In this document: piece by piece, positions 17,301 to 27,787 of the stretch
How the letters are laid out: each line of letters starts with the position of its first letter
Position numbering within the stretch: position 1 is the first letter of the stretch
Origin: Methanothrix harundinacea 6Ac
GTDB taxonomy: Archaea; Halobacteriota; Methanosarcinia; Methanotrichales; Methanotrichaceae
Assembly: GCF_000235565.1 (NCBI RefSeq)
Contig: NC_017527.1
Location: forward strand, 2,232,001-2,296,000
Direction of reading: 5' to 3'
Length of the DNA: 64,000 nucleotides
Program-made: the position numbers and the translations under genes
Notes under the pieces: generated by a model
Databases searched by the model: none
What the model was told of the DNA's origin: nothing
What the model saw: the letters and a program-made list of their open reading frames with translations, nothing else

Positions 17301-18054
17301 GAATTTGAAGCAGATCTGCCTCTCGGATATCTCGACCGATGCTCAGCCAAAATATCCCATCCGGAAAGGCCAGGCGGACTCCATCATCCCGCGCCACCAC
17401 CGCAGCCAGCACTGACTTTCCTATCCCGCCCATCCCCTGAACGCCGACCTTCTTAGAGACCCCAGTGATCCCGGTCGCCTTCTTTTCTCCGGAAAAAACT
17501 AGCTCTTTTATCCCCTTCAGCTCCTCATCGCGGGGGAGGAAGTTCGGCGGCAGCTCCGGGACGTTGACGAGCCTGCCTACCTTGCCGGGAAAGCGTTCGG
17601 GCTTGGGGACGGAATGGCCTTGGAGTCCAGGAAAGATGGGTGCTTCAGGTGGCCGTGTTCGTTCACGCTTCACTCCAGCGAGTAGGCTGTCCATAGCGAT
17701 CTTTTCATCGAGCCCGACGAGGTCGATATAGACGATGGGGCCCAGCAGTCCTCCGGGCTTGCATTCCCTGACGCGGACCGGAAGAAGTGAGCCCTTTTCG
17801 CCCTTCGGGTCCTTCTTGAATGCAGCTGCCCATTCTGGCTGGGTGTAAAAGGCCTCCAGATAATTCGGCGAGAGGACTGCGATCGTCCGCTCAGTCTCCC
17901 TGGAGGCTTTGTCCATCTCCAGCACGAAGTTGGAGCCTGGCCTAAAGTCCCAGACCTGGATCACGGTCGAATAGCCCGTCTCCTCCAGGTGCCAGGCGAT
18001 CCACTCCGCCCATTCTTTGTCGGCCTTGGTGTAGCTGATGAAGAAGTCTTTCAC
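14356..18054 (-). CDS. TIR-NB-ARC-WD40 STAND protein (NLR-like)
   Basis: A 1232-residue STAND ATPase with the architecture of an immune sensor. TIR domain, residues ~1-130: it opens DFFISYTKADKEWAEWIAWHLEE, and Glu74 in SPNYLEAFYTQPEW sits at the NADase catalytic position. NB-ARC, ~200-480: P-loop GMGGIGKS (207-214), Walker B LLILDDVW (285-292), RMLITTRN, GLPL-like CGRLPLAL (363-370), MHD-like LHDLQFDY. Helical linker, ~500-640. Then 14 WD40 blades to the end, enough for two seven-bladed propellers. In known relatives, ligand binding at the WD40 end drives oligomerisation and TIR NAD+ cleavage or signalling; that role here is inferred. The start is GTG (18054), ~29 bp after a TATA-like TTTTAAG. 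A DUF488 gene lies upstream on the same strand. The NB-ARC part is less GC-rich than neighbouring genes, suggesting transfer. Confidence 0.93.
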   Translation of the reverse strand: MKDFFISYTKADKEWAEWIAWHLEETGYSTVIQVWDFRPGSNFVLEMDKASRETERTIAVLSPNYLEAFYTQPEWAAAFKKDPKGEKGSLLPVRVRECKPGGLLGPIVYIDLVGLDEKIAMDSLLAGVKRERTRPPEAPIFPGLQGHSVPKPERFPGKVGRLVNVPELPPNFLPRDEELKGIKELVFSGEKKATGITGVSKKVGVQGMGGIGKSVLAAVVARDDGVRLAFPDGIFWLSIGRDIREADLLQIQSKLARILGDESVFENLNDGKEKLLELLADKVCLLILDDVWKARDAGAFDSLGPNCRMLITTRNADIITNLGGSEYSLDLLEVPKALKLLADWAGIDADSLPREANEIVQECGRLPLALAIIGAMLQGKPLNRWKNVLHKLQSTDLDKIERDFPHYPYHDLLKTIQVSVENLKPDLQSRYFDFAVFPEDTPIPEAVLQTFWAPEGLDEDESQDAVDLFVARSLARRSDEGRLSLHDLQFDYVRKQVEDVTELHNRLLEAYRRKCLDGWHTGPDDGYIFQHLARHLIEAGRKDELRNILLDFNWIRAKLETTDVSSLVADYDFLPEDSDAFLVRDAFQLSAHVLATDKAQLASQILGRLMALPSRSIQALLDHIGESVHESWIRPMTPNLTPPGGPLLRILKGHSDSVRAVAVTPDGRRAVSASGDRTLKVWDLERGEELRTLIGHSNSVRAVAVTPDGLRAVSASDDSTLRVWDLVRGEELRTLEGHSNSVSAVAVTPDGRRAVSASRDRTLKVWDLERGEELRTLKGHSNSVSAVAVTPDGLRAVSASGDLTLKVWDLERGEELRTLIGHSCWVNAVKVTPNGLRAVSASGDQTLKVWDLKSGEMLLTLKGHSSWVNAVTLTPDGRRAVSASDDQTLKVWDLERGEMLLTLKGHSSWVNEVAVTPDGLRAVSASDDQTLKVWDLERGEMLLTLKGHYCWVNAVALTPDGRRVVSASRDKTLKVWDLERYEELRTLKGHSNWVSAVAVTPDGRRAVSASDDHTLKVWDLERYEELRTLKGHSDSVSAVAVTPDGLRAVSASFDQTLKVWDLERYEELRTLKGHSNSVRAVAVTPDGRRAVSASRDRTLKVWDLERGEELRTLKGHSNWVNAVAATPDGLRAVSASGDLTLKVWDLEKGEELRTLKGHSYWVRAVAVTPDGRKAVSSSFDQTLKVWDLETGEIVATFTADGSIRCCTIGPDGVTIVAGESSGRLHFLRLENA
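14375..16115 (-). repeat. WD40 array: 13 near-identical 126-bp repeats plus one degenerate
   Basis: The 42-codon unit (GHS-xx-V-x-AVAVTPDG-xx-AVSAS-x-D-x-TLKVWDLERGEELRTL) recurs 13 times, followed by one decayed blade at the C-terminus. Copies are highly similar in DNA as well as protein, so the array is young or kept uniform by recombination. Confidence 0.9.
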
Positions 18055-18213
18055 CGGTTACCATCAAGGTCCGGATCGCTTAAAATCTTTCGGCGAGATC
18101 GGCGAAATTTGGGGTGTTTCTGTGCTCATCGTCGGTTGTCACCATTCCCCCAGCCTCGTCTGCCCCCGATCCTCCTCGCCGCCCGCGCCCACCTCCGGCA
18201 CCGATACCCCCAG

Positions 18214-18528
18214 CTACTCCTCGAACCACTCCGCCACCAGCCGCCGGTGGCAGAAGGCCCCCGCCCTCTCCCAGCAGAGGAGGATGGCGTCCTCGCCGAG
18301 GTCGGCATAGACCGTGGCGTGGTCGAGCTTCGAGAGGACCTCCGAGCGGTAGCGCCGGATGTACTCGTCCTCGTCGATGGCGCCGCTCTTCGCCGCCGCG
18401 AGGAGGCGCCAGGGTGGCGCCAGCGGCTCGTACGCGCGGCCGGTCCAGCCGCGAGGTTGGGTGCGGGAGATGGCGACGGCCCGGGGGTCGGAGCCGGACC
18501 GGGCGAAGTTGGAGGTCTGCATATCCAT
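18214..18528 (-). CDS. DUF488 family protein
   Basis: A protein of about 104 residues from the ATG at 18528 (MDMQTSNFARSG); an in-frame upstream start at 18567 is also possible. It shows the pattern of the DUF488 family: VAISRTQPRGW, YEPLAPPW, LLCWERAGAFCHRRLVAEW at the end, with the conserved Cys and His-Arg near the C-terminus. The biochemical role of the family is unknown. It lies 160 bp upstream of the TIR-NB-ARC-WD40 gene on the same strand, but that gene appears to have its own TATA box, so a functional link is not shown. Confidence 0.75.
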   Translation of the reverse strand: MDMQTSNFARSGSDPRAVAISRTQPRGWTGRAYEPLAPPWRLLAAAKSGAIDEDEYIRRYRSEVLSKLDHATVYADLGEDAILLCWERAGAFCHRRLVAEWFEE

Positions 18529-18631
18529 CAACGAATTTTTTTTGTAGATTCTATTGGGTTTTGACATTCAGGCCATAAAATGAAAGGCGGACAAGAAGAA
18601 AACGTAAATGGGGACGGTTGGCGGCCGCGGC

Positions 18632-21019
18632 CTAGTTGATCCGCGCCACCGCCGCCACCTCGTCCCCCGCCTTCAGCCGCATGATCCGGACCCCCTGGGT
18701 CGCCCGGCCCTGGATCCTGATGTCGGAGGCGGGGATCCTGATCATCACCCCGTCCTTGGTGGTGATCATCAGCTCGTCCTCCTCGGAGACGGTCCGGGAG
18801 GCGACGACGTCCCCCTTCCTGGAGTCGATGTTCTTCATCCCCTTGCCGCCCCGCCGGTGGGGAGAGTACTCGGAGAGCTCCGTCCTCTTACCGTACCCCT
18901 GCCTCGTCACGGTGAGGAGGGAGGCTCCCGGCCGGACCACGTCCATAGAGATCACCTCGTCGTCGCCCTCCAGGGTGATCCCCCGGACCCCCATGGACCC
19001 CCGGTTGCTGGGGCGGACGTCCCCCTCGGAAAACCTGATCGCCTTGCCGCCGGCGGTGGCCAGGATCAGGTCCTGGTCGCCGCCCGTGAGCCTTGCGGCC
19101 ACGAGCCGGTCGCCCCGGAGGTTGACGGCCTTGATCCCCCCCTTCCGGGGGTTGCTGTAGGCCCGGATGGGGGTCTTGACGACCTGACCCAGGGACGTGG
19201 CCATGACGATGAACCCCTCGGAGTCGAAGCTCTTGACCGGGATCGCCTCGGTGATCTTCTCGTCCGCCTCCAGGGATAGGAGGTTTACGATCGACTTGCC
19301 CCGGGCGGTCCTGCCGAAGGATGGGACGTCGAAGACCCGGAGCCAGTGGGCCTTGCCCATATCGGTGAAGAAGAGGATGTACTCGTGGGTGGTGGCGATG
19401 AAGAGGTCGGTGACGAAGTCCTCGCTCTTGGTGTCGGCCCCCATGACCCCCATCCCACCCCGCCTCTGCTGGCGGTAGGCGGAGAGGGGCTGCCGCTTGA
19501 TGTAGCCGTCGCTGGTGATGGTCACCGCCACCTCCTCCTCCTGGATCAGATCCTCCAGCTCGATCTCCTCCTCCGCCTCGATGATCTGGGTGCGCCGGCC
19601 GTCGCCGTACTTTCCTACGAGCTCTGCCAGCTCCTGCTTTATGATGTTGAGGATCTCCCGGGGGTCGGCGAGGATCTCCCGGAACCGGGCGATCGCCACC
19701 TCCAGGTCCATCTCCTCGGACCGGATCTTCCCCTGCTCGAGAGCGGTCAGCCTCTGAAGCCTCATATCCAGGATCGCCTTCGTCTGCTCCTCGGAGAGGC
19801 CGAAGGCCTCGGTGAGGGCGGCCCTGGCCTCGGAGGGCGACTCGGCGGCGCGGATGAGCTTGATCACCTCATCGATCTTCCCGAGGGCTATGAGGAGCCC
19901 CGCCAGGATGTGGGCCCTCTTCTCCGCCCGGTCGAGGTCGTAGCTGGTCCTCCTCTCGATCACCTCGGCCCTGTGAGATACGTACTGCTTCAGGATATCC
20001 CGGAGGGGGAGGGTTGCCGGCTGGCCGTCGACGAGGACGACGTTGATGATGCTGTAAGAGGTCTCCAGCTGGGTCTGCCGGTGGAGCTGGTTGATGACCA
20101 CCTCGGGGTTGACCCCGGACCGGAGCTCGACGACGAGCCGGATCCCCTCCCGGTCCGACTCGTCCCGGAGGTCGGAGATCCCGTCGACCCGGTCCGCCTT
20201 GATCAGGTCGGCGATCGTCTCGACGACCTTCGCCTTGTTCACCTGGTAGGGCAGCTCCGTCACCACGATCTTAGGCCGGTCGCCCCTCTCGATCACCGAC
20301 TTTGCCCGGAGCTTGATGATCCCCCGGCCGGTGGCGTAGGCGGCCTCGATCCCGGAGCTTCCGAGGATGTAGCCCCCCGTCGGAAAGTCGGGGCCGGGGA
20401 GCTCCTCCATCAGGTCCTCTAAAGTCGAATCGGGATCGTCGATCAGCCTCGTAATCCCCCCCGCCACCTCGCTCAAGTTGTGGGGCGGGACGTTCGTCGC
20501 CATCCCCACGGCGATCCCGGAGGAGCCGTTGACGAGGAGGTTGGGGAGCTTCGAGGGGAGGACCGTCGGCTCCTTGAGGGAGTCGTCGTAGTTGGGGACG
20601 AAGTCGACGGTATCCTTCTCGATATCCGTCAGCATCTCCCCGGCGATCTCTGAGAGGCGGACCTCGGTGTACCTCATCGCCGCCGCCGGATCGCCGTCTA
20701 TGGATCCGAAGTTCCCCTGGCCGTCGATGAGGGGATACCTCATCGAGAAGTCCTGGGCCATCCTCACCATCGTCTCGTAGATGGCAGCGTCGCCGTGGGG
20801 GTGGTACTTACCCATAACGTCTCCGACGACCCTCGCCGACTTCTTGTAGGGCTGATCGTGGGTCATCCCCTGCTCGTACATGGCGTAGAGGATCCGGCGG
20901 TGGACGGGCTTGAGGCCGTCCCGGACGTCCGGGAGGGCCCGCCCTACGATGACGCTCATGGCGTAATCGATGTATGAGGACTTCATCTCCGAAGTTATGT
21001 CGACGTCTATCTCCGTCAT
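18632..21019 (-). CDS. gyrA: DNA gyrase subunit A
   Basis: A 795-residue bacterial-type type IIA topoisomerase A subunit, which cuts and reseals DNA to introduce negative supercoils with GyrB. Visible features are [28 protein letters not shown], the catalytic Tyr117 in [11 protein letters not shown], the tower/coiled-coil region, and a C-terminal beta-pinwheel. The GyrA box reads QRRGGMG rather than the usual Q(R/K)RGG(R/K)G, so one basic residue is replaced by Met. It starts 9 bp after gyrB and is clearly co-transcribed with it. Methanosarcinales are known to carry gyrase of bacterial origin alongside topoisomerase VI. Confidence 0.97.
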   Translation of the reverse strand: MTEIDVDITSEMKSSYIDYAMSVIVGRALPDVRDGLKPVHRRILYAMYEQGMTHDQPYKKSARVVGDVMGKYHPHGDAAIYETMVRMAQDFSMRYPLIDGQGNFGSIDGDPAAAMRYTEVRLSEIAGEMLTDIEKDTVDFVPNYDDSLKEPTVLPSKLPNLLVNGSSGIAVGMATNVPPHNLSEVAGGITRLIDDPDSTLEDLMEELPGPDFPTGGYILGSSGIEAAYATGRGIIKLRAKSVIERGDRPKIVVTELPYQVNKAKVVETIADLIKADRVDGISDLRDESDREGIRLVVELRSGVNPEVVINQLHRQTQLETSYSIINVVLVDGQPATLPLRDILKQYVSHRAEVIERRTSYDLDRAEKRAHILAGLLIALGKIDEVIKLIRAAESPSEARAALTEAFGLSEEQTKAILDMRLQRLTALEQGKIRSEEMDLEVAIARFREILADPREILNIIKQELAELVGKYGDGRRTQIIEAEEEIELEDLIQEEEVAVTITSDGYIKRQPLSAYRQQRRGGMGVMGADTKSEDFVTDLFIATTHEYILFFTDMGKAHWLRVFDVPSFGRTARGKSIVNLLSLEADEKITEAIPVKSFDSEGFIVMATSLGQVVKTPIRAYSNPRKGGIKAVNLRGDRLVAARLTGGDQDLILATAGGKAIRFSEGDVRPSNRGSMGVRGITLEGDDEVISMDVVRPGASLLTVTRQGYGKRTELSEYSPHRRGGKGMKNIDSRKGDVVASRTVSEEDELMITTKDGVMIRIPASDIRIQGRATQGVRIMRLKAGDEVAAVARIN

Positions 21020-21028
21020 CTTCTCACC

Positions 21029-22969
<1,941 letters not shown>

Positions 22970-22976
22970 TTATCGC

Positions 22977-22987
22977 ATTATATATAA
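22977..22987 (-). promoter_or_regulatory. gyrBA promoter TATA box
   Basis: An ATTATATATAA run (TTATATATAAT on the minus strand) is centred ~31 bp upstream of the gyrB ATG. It is flanked by AT-rich DNA that contrasts with the surrounding GC-rich sequence. Confidence 0.65.
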
Positions 22988-23242
22988 CGGTTTTCCCGAA
23001 TTAATCGCAAGCCGGCAGCTGCGAAATTTTGATTTGATATATTTTATTCGAAGACTTCATCCCGCCGGGGGGGGATCTCCCATCCCCGAGGCTTTTGCGG
23101 GAAAGGAGGGATAGACCTTTGGCTACTTAGCCTTAACGTGCCCCCCCCTCCAGCCCCGGGGGGGGCGGAGGTCCCCGCAGGCAAGCGGACTTCCCGGGCC
23201 GGGGAGAAGAATGGACGGTGCCGGGAGCCGGCCGGGAGGGGG

Positions 23243-23647
23243 CTATATGGAGCCCTCGACGGGGACGAACTTCGTCCCGTAGTAGATTATCCCCCGGTCC
23301 CCGTCTTTGCCGAGGATCCTGAAGACGGGCTTCACCCTCATCCCGATCTCGATCTCCTCGGGGGCGCAGATCACCTGGCCCGTCAGCCTCGGCCCCTCCT
23401 CCAGCTCTATGATGGCGAGGTTGTAGGGGGTCTGCCTCTTGAAGTCGTCGGTGGCGTTGTAGATGGTGGTGTAGGTGACCACCGTCCCTCGGCCATCGAA
23501 CTTGTAATCCTCCATCTTGGCGGCTCTCCGGCAGTTGGGGCAGATCGTCCTCGGCGGGTAGTAATACTCGTCGCACTTGGGACAGTGGGTCCCCACCAGG
23601 TTGTACCTCTGGGGTATGTGTCTCCAGAACCGTGGGACTGTGGACAA
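23243..23647 (-). CDS. DUF35 zinc-ribbon/OB-fold protein of the thiolase-HMG-CoA synthase complex
   Basis: A 134-residue protein with an N-terminal rubredoxin-like zinc ribbon (CPKC then CPNC, residues ~22-40) and a C-terminal OB fold (GRGTVVTYTTIYNATDDF, GPRLTGQV). In archaea DUF35 proteins bridge acetoacetyl-CoA thiolase and HMG-CoA synthase, channelling acetoacetyl-CoA. It is the last gene of the regulator-HMGS-thiolase-DUF35 operon, four bases after the thiolase stop, which supports that role. Confidence 0.9.
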   Translation of the reverse strand: MSTVPRFWRHIPQRYNLVGTHCPKCDEYYYPPRTICPNCRRAAKMEDYKFDGRGTVVTYTTIYNATDDFKRQTPYNLAIIELEEGPRLTGQVICAPEEIEIGMRVKPVFRILGKDGDRGIIYYGTKFVPVEGSI

Positions 23648-23651
23648 TTGG

Positions 23652-24815
23652 TCACCTCGACATGATGTGGACGATGGCGGTGCCGCCGCACCCGCCGACG
23701 TTGTGGGTGAGGCCGACGTCGGCGCCCTCGACCTGCCGCTCTCCCGCCTCGCCCCGGAGCTGGAGGACCATCTCGTAGGCCTGCTTTATCCCCGTGGCGC
23801 CGACGGGATGGCCGCAGGCCTTCAGCCCTCCAGAGGTGTTGATGGGGATCTCCCCGCCGATGGCGGTGAGCCCCTCCCGGGTGGCTCTCCCCCCATCGCC
23901 TTTATCGAAGAATCCCAGATCCTCGATCGCCACGATCTCCCCGATGGTGAAGGCGTCGTGGACCTCGGCGAGGTCCACGTCCTCCGGCTCCAGCCCCGCC
24001 ATGCGGAAGGCCCTCCTGGCGGCGAAGACCGAGGCGTCGAGGGTGGTGATATCCCGCCGGTCGTGGAGGGCGAGGGTGTCGCTGGCCTGGGCCGTCGCCA
24101 GGATCCTGATGGGGCTGTCGGTGTACTTTTTAGCCTCCTCCGTCGGGGCGAGGACGACGGCGGCAGCCCCGTCGGTGATCGGCGAGCAGTCCAGGACCCG
24201 GAGGGGGTCGGCGACGAGGGGGGAGTTCAAGACCTTATCGACGGTGATCTCCATCTGGTACTGAGATATGGGGTTCATGCTCCCGTGGTGATGGTTCTTC
24301 ACCGCCACCGCCGCCAGGTCCTCCCGGGTCGTAGCGTACCGGTGCATGTGGAGCCTCGCGATCATGGCGTAGAGGGCGGGGAAGGTCGCCCCGAAGAAGC
24401 ATTCCCACTCCCGGTCGGCGGCGGCGGCCAGGGCGTCCGCGGCGACGCCGCCGGTGACGTCGGTCATCTTCTCGACCCCGGCGGCGATGACGACGTCGGA
24501 GTAGCCGCTCGCCACCGCCAGGATCCCCTGGCGGAGGGCGAGCCCCCCGGATGCGCAGGCCGCCTCGACCCTGGTGCTGGGGACGTGGAGGCGGGAGAGG
24601 CCGGCGCAGTCGGATATCAGGGCGCCGATGTGCTCCTGCTCCACGAACCGGCCGCCGCTCATGTTCCCGACGTAGAGGCCGTCGATCTCCTCGCCGGAGA
24701 CGTTCCCATCCTCCAGGGCCCTGATCCCCGTCTCCACCACCAGGTCCCGGAGGGAGTCGTCCCACCTTTCCCCAAACCGGGTGCATCCAGCTCCGATAAT
24801 CGATACCGATCTCAT
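23652..24815 (-). CDS. Acetyl-CoA C-acetyltransferase (archaeal thiolase)
   Basis: A 387-residue thiolase-fold enzyme that condenses two acetyl-CoA to acetoacetyl-CoA, the first step of the mevalonate pathway. The acyl-accepting Cys87 lies in [17 protein letters not shown] second-half active-site region shows [17 protein letters not shown], and the C-terminus has [14 protein letters not shown]. The archaeal class works in a complex with HMG-CoA synthase through DUF35. It sits between those genes with 4-bp gaps on both sides. Confidence 0.93.
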   Translation of the reverse strand: MRSVSIIGAGCTRFGERWDDSLRDLVVETGIRALEDGNVSGEEIDGLYVGNMSGGRFVEQEHIGALISDCAGLSRLHVPSTRVEAACASGGLALRQGILAVASGYSDVVIAAGVEKMTDVTGGVAADALAAAADREWECFFGATFPALYAMIARLHMHRYATTREDLAAVAVKNHHHGSMNPISQYQMEITVDKVLNSPLVADPLRVLDCSPITDGAAAVVLAPTEEAKKYTDSPIRILATAQASDTLALHDRRDITTLDASVFAARRAFRMAGLEPEDVDLAEVHDAFTIGEIVAIEDLGFFDKGDGGRATREGLTAIGGEIPINTSGGLKACGHPVGATGIKQAYEMVLQLRGEAGERQVEGADVGLTHNVGGCGGTAIVHIMSR

Positions 24816-24819
24816 GGTC

Positions 24820-25857
24820 TCACAGCCTCAGCTTTCCCTTGTGCTTGGCGTAGACGGCGTAGTCCAGGTAGCGGACGTCCTTCATGTAATCTCTTACCCG
24901 CGGCCCTCGGTCCCTTATCTCCTCTATCCCCTCTTCGACCCTGATGCTGAAGGCGTCGCTCCCCGCCCCCGACCCGAAGCTCGCGAGGAATATCCTCTCC
25001 CCGGGGCGGGCTACGTCCAGGGTCGCGGCGAGGCCGATGAGGCTTGAGCCCGAGTAGGTGTTTCCGATCCAGGGGACGACGAGCCCCGGCTCGATCTGTT
25101 CGGCGGAGAAGCCGAGCTTCGAGGCGACCCTCGCGGGAAACTTCCCGTTCGGCTGGTGGAAGACGGCGTAATCGTAATCCTCGGGGATCGTCCCCATCTT
25201 CTTGAAGAGGCCCCGGGTGGCGCTGGTGACGTGCTTGAAGTAGCCCGGCTCCCCCGTGAACCTCCCCCCGTGCTCCGGGTAGGCCATCCCCTCCCGCCTC
25301 CAGAAGTCGGGGGTGTCGGTGGTGAAGGAGTAGAACCCCTCGATCTCCGCCGCCAGGTTCTCGCAGCCTATGACGTACGCGGCGGCGCCGGCAGCGGCTG
25401 TGTACTCCAGGGCGTCGCCGGGGGCGCCCTGGCTCGTGTCGGTGCCGATGGCAAGGCCCAGATCGATCAGCTTTCCCGCCACCAGGCCGAGGCAGGCCTG
25501 GACCGCCGCCGTCCCCGCCTTGCAGGCGAACTCGAAGTCCGCCGCCGTCAGCTGGTGGTCGACGCCCAGGGCCTCGCCGACGATCGTCCCCGTCGGCTTT
25601 ACGGCGTAGGGGTGGCTCTCGGAGCCCGCGTAGATCGCCCCGATCCTGAAGGGATCGATGGAGGCTCGCCTGACGGCATTCCTCGCCGCTTCAACGGCCA
25701 TAGTCACCGCGTCCTCGTCGGTGTCCGGGACGGATTTCTCGAAGACGTTCAGCCCCTTGGCCATGTCCTCCCTCTCTCCCCAGACCCTGGCGATCTCCTC
25801 GGCCTTTATCCTGTACCTGGGCACGTAGACCCCATAGCTGACTATCCCCGCGGGCAA
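24820..25857 (-). CDS. Hydroxymethylglutaryl-CoA synthase (archaeal)
   Basis: A 345-residue enzyme making HMG-CoA from acetoacetyl-CoA and acetyl-CoA, the committed supply for archaeal isoprenoid lipids. The catalytic Cys112 lies in [16 protein letters not shown], the general-base Glu region in [15 protein letters not shown], and the His in [12 protein letters not shown]. The length matches archaeal HMGS, which is shorter than the eukaryotic enzyme. It starts four bases after the stop of the HTH regulator, placing it second in the operon. Confidence 0.95.
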   Translation of the reverse strand: MPAGIVSYGVYVPRYRIKAEEIARVWGEREDMAKGLNVFEKSVPDTDEDAVTMAVEAARNAVRRASIDPFRIGAIYAGSESHPYAVKPTGTIVGEALGVDHQLTAADFEFACKAGTAAVQACLGLVAGKLIDLGLAIGTDTSQGAPGDALEYTAAAGAAAYVIGCENLAAEIEGFYSFTTDTPDFWRREGMAYPEHGGRFTGEPGYFKHVTSATRGLFKKMGTIPEDYDYAVFHQPNGKFPARVASKLGFSAEQIEPGLVVPWIGNTYSGSSLIGLAATLDVARPGERIFLASFGSGAGSDAFSIRVEEGIEEIRDRGPRVRDYMKDVRYLDYAVYAKHKGKLRL

Positions 25858-25861
25858 AGCA

Positions 25862-26581
25862 TCACCTGTTGTTCAGATTCTCGGCGAGATCCTCGGTGGA
25901 GAGGGTCGTCGCGAGGAGGGGTATCCTCTCCAGCTCCGCGATCCTCCTGGCGACGCCGTCCACCCCCGAGGGGTCGATCCCCTGGAGGATCACGGCGCCG
26001 GGCTTGAGGTGGCTTACCCTCACCGCCACCATCGGCGACCTGCCGGTGGAGACGCCGGTGAAGATCAGGGCCCGGGCGGTGCTCCGGCCGTAGATCCTGT
26101 GAAACTGTTCGGGAAGAAGCTCCAAAATAGCCTTCAAGCTGTCGATGATCGTATAGCCGTAGATAGGGACGTCGACGTCCCCGCAGACGACGCAGGCGCC
26201 GATCCGATCTACGAACTTGGAGAGGGGGACCGGCTCGGAGTATTCGCATACGCAGCATATCCGCCCGAAGGACCCGCCGTCGCTGAGCAGGGCGCTGTAG
26301 GTCCGGGCGGTGCAGCTCCCCCGGAGCTCGTCGATGGTGAGGAGGGCATCGATGATCTTGCTGACGATCAAAATGCCGGGCGACCGTCTTCTTCCGCTTT
26401 CGTAGTCGCTTATCACCGACGGCGAGATTCCCAGATGGTTGGAGAGCTCCGTCTGGGTTACGCCGAAGTTCCTCCGCCACTTCTTCAGGGTCTCGCCGGG
26501 ATTCTGTGATAAAGTTATCTCACCAGCCATCTTCTCTGCGAGCAGTCCTCGAACATCGGAGATATCCCCCCCGGCAGACAT
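25862..26581 (-). CDS. HTH transcriptional regulator leading the mevalonate operon
   Basis: A 239-residue protein from the ATG at 26581 ([12 protein letters not shown]). An XRE-type helix-turn-helix occupies ~30-85 ([34 protein letters not shown]). A middle segment with a cysteine pair-rich stretch ([15 protein letters not shown]) follows, and then a C-terminal alpha/beta domain of a kind seen in archaeal regulators next to HMG-CoA synthase; its ligand is unknown. The start was chosen because a TTTATATT box lies ~27 bp before it, predicting a leaderless message; a longer in-frame version would run into the tRNA gene. First gene of the operon, so it likely regulates isoprenoid supply and itself. 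Confidence 0.85.
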   Translation of the reverse strand: MSAGGDISDVRGLLAEKMAGEITLSQNPGETLKKWRRNFGVTQTELSNHLGISPSVISDYESGRRRSPGILIVSKIIDALLTIDELRGSCTARTYSALLSDGGSFGRICCVCEYSEPVPLSKFVDRIGACVVCGDVDVPIYGYTIIDSLKAILELLPEQFHRIYGRSTARALIFTGVSTGRSPMVAVRVSHLKPGAVILQGIDPSGVDGVARRIAELERIPLLATTLSTEDLAENLNNR

Positions 26582-26604
26582 GAGCCAGAGAGGGGGCTCT
26601 TTAG

Positions 26605-26612
26605 AATATAAA
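26605..26612 (-). promoter_or_regulatory. TATA box of the mevalonate operon
   Basis: AATATAAA on the plus strand reads TTTATATT on the minus strand, ~27 bp from the ATG at 26581, so transcription should begin at or next to the start codon. Confidence 0.65.
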
Positions 26613-26629
26613 GTTAACGAAGAGGAGTT

Positions 26630-26641
26630 CGTCATATGACG
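26630..26641. promoter_or_regulatory. Perfect 12-bp palindrome upstream of the mevalonate operon
   Basis: CGTCATATGACG lies 17 bp upstream of the operon's TATA box. The same half-sites (CGTCA-NN-TGACG) occur in the promoter-like element at 6404-6415 and, with one mismatch, at 6643-6654. It is a possible operator for the HTH regulator or an activator site. Confidence 0.45.
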
Positions 26642-26669
26642 AGGTTGAGCCGGATCCCACAAAACAAGA

Positions 26670-26762
26670 TGCGCCGACCGGGATTCGAACCCGGGTTTTG
26701 GGCTTGCTCCGCGATCCCTGCCGCTTGGAAGGCCCAAGTCATAACCACTAGACCATCGGCGC
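26670..26762 (-). tRNA. tRNA-Gly (UCC) with a 21-nt intron
   Basis: The acceptor stem GCGCCGA/TCGGCGC with discriminator A and no encoded CCA, the T arm CCGGG-TTCGAAT-CCCGG and the D arm fold normally. The anticodon stem TGGGC pairs with GCCCA only after removing a 21-nt insert (plus-strand 26705-26725) directly 3' of A37, the canonical archaeal 37/38 intron site. The anticodon is UCC. The splicing enzyme would recognise a bulge-helix-bulge there. The gene lies between the mevalonate operon promoter and carS. Confidence 0.9.
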
Positions 26763-27005
26763 TCACCACCTCCATCCCCTCGTCGAACTTAACGTTTTCG
26801 ATCCGAGGGGTGGGGCGCCCCCGGGCCGGGGCGCTCCCCCGAAGGATGGCAGGGGAAGGGCCGACCCCCGCCCGGCGGGAGGGGTCTTGGCGGCGCCACC
26901 CAGATCTCCCCCATGCCCGATAGGCAGCTACGCCTCGGATACCTTGATATATCGAGGCGTCGGTGGAGTCACGCCGTTAGGCGAGCCCCTGGAGGGAACG
27001 AGATC

Positions 27006-27551
27006 TTGCACTCGGTGATAATCGCGATCTGGCTGATGCTGCCGGCCTACCTGCCGAACAACTTCGCCGTCATCTTCGGCGGGGGGAGGCCCCTCGACTT
27101 CGGGAGGACCTTCCCGGACGGCCGCCGGATCCTCGGCGACGGGAAGACCTTTCGGGGAACGATCGCCGGCACCCTGGCGGGGGTGCTCTTGGGCCTCCTC
27201 CTCCACGCCATCGCGGCCGTGAGGCCTGATCTAGGCCTCCCGGGCTTCGGCCGCGGATTCGAGCTGATCCTCGTCCTCGTCGGCCTCTCCCTGGGGGCGA
27301 TGGCCGGGGACATCGTCGCCAGCTTCTTCAAGCGGAGGATGGGGATGGAGCGGGGGGCGGCGCTCTTCCTCGTCGACCAGCTCGACTTCGTCTTCGGGAG
27401 CTGGGCCCTCACCCTCCTCCTCGCCCCCCGGTGGTTCTCCGAGAGCTTCACCGCCGAGGTGATATTCATCGTCCTGGTCGTCACCCCCGTCCTCCACAGG
27501 GTGATGAACGTCCTCGGCTACAGGATCAAGGCGAAGAAGGAGCCGTGGTGA
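27006..27551 (+). CDS. carS: CDP-archaeol synthase
   Basis: A 181-residue polytopic membrane enzyme (CarS, formerly DUF46) that activates 2,3-di-O-geranylgeranyl-glycerol phosphate with CTP in archaeal phospholipid synthesis. Hydrophobic segments are at the N-terminus ([17 protein letters not shown]) and in the second half ([41 protein letters not shown]). The family motifs [26 protein letters not shown] and [11 protein letters not shown] are clear. The start is taken as the TTG at 27006 behind a GGAGGG site (26993-26998); an ATG at 26913 adds a non-conserved Arg-rich stretch. It lies close to the mevalonate operon, so two lipid steps are clustered. Confidence 0.88.
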   Translation: MHSVIIAIWLMLPAYLPNNFAVIFGGGRPLDFGRTFPDGRRILGDGKTFRGTIAGTLAGVLLGLLLHAIAAVRPDLGLPGFGRGFELILVLVGLSLGAMAGDIVASFFKRRMGMERGAALFLVDQLDFVFGSWALTLLLAPRWFSESFTAEVIFIVLVVTPVLHRVMNVLGYRIKAKKEPW

Positions 27552-27778
27552 GGGAGATAGAGGGCATCTTCCGGACGATCTGGGATTTATATCGATCATT
27601 CCGAGTTAGATGGGCCATATCGCCATTATTCCTACATATTTCAGGAATAATTCGCCCCAAACTGTTCTTCCTTGTTTTTTTTATATTTCAGGCTTTTATT
27701 TGGGGATTTCAGATCTTTCGGGCTCACTAAAACCGGGACAAAAAACAAAAATGGGGCTTTCATTTCCATTTCGAAAGC
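27552..27778. other. AT-rich intergenic region before the mtr operon
   Basis: No gene is visible. It holds a T-rich stretch (about 27664-27682) that may end carS transcription, and a perfect 8-bp inverted repeat TTATTCCT/AGGAATAA (27626-27633 and 27643-27650, 9-nt spacer). TCAGGAATA (27641-27649), also present twice in the pan promoter, overlaps that repeat. Confidence 0.5.
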
Positions 27779-27786
27779 TTTATAAG
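27779..27786 (+). promoter_or_regulatory. mtr operon TATA box
   Basis: TTTATAAG lies in an AT-rich region and predicts transcription from about 27809, leaving a leader of roughly 60 nt before mtrE. Confidence 0.6.
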
Positions 27787-27787
27787 T

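Noticed and set aside
23577-24944. A 455-codon plus-strand frame opposite thiolase
   Set aside because: Antisense shadow of the thiolase gene for the same reason; low-complexity translation.
26582-26737. N-terminal extension of the mevalonate regulator
   Set aside because: It would read through the regulator's own TATA box and into the tRNA-Gly gene; the predicted leaderless start at 26581 fits better.
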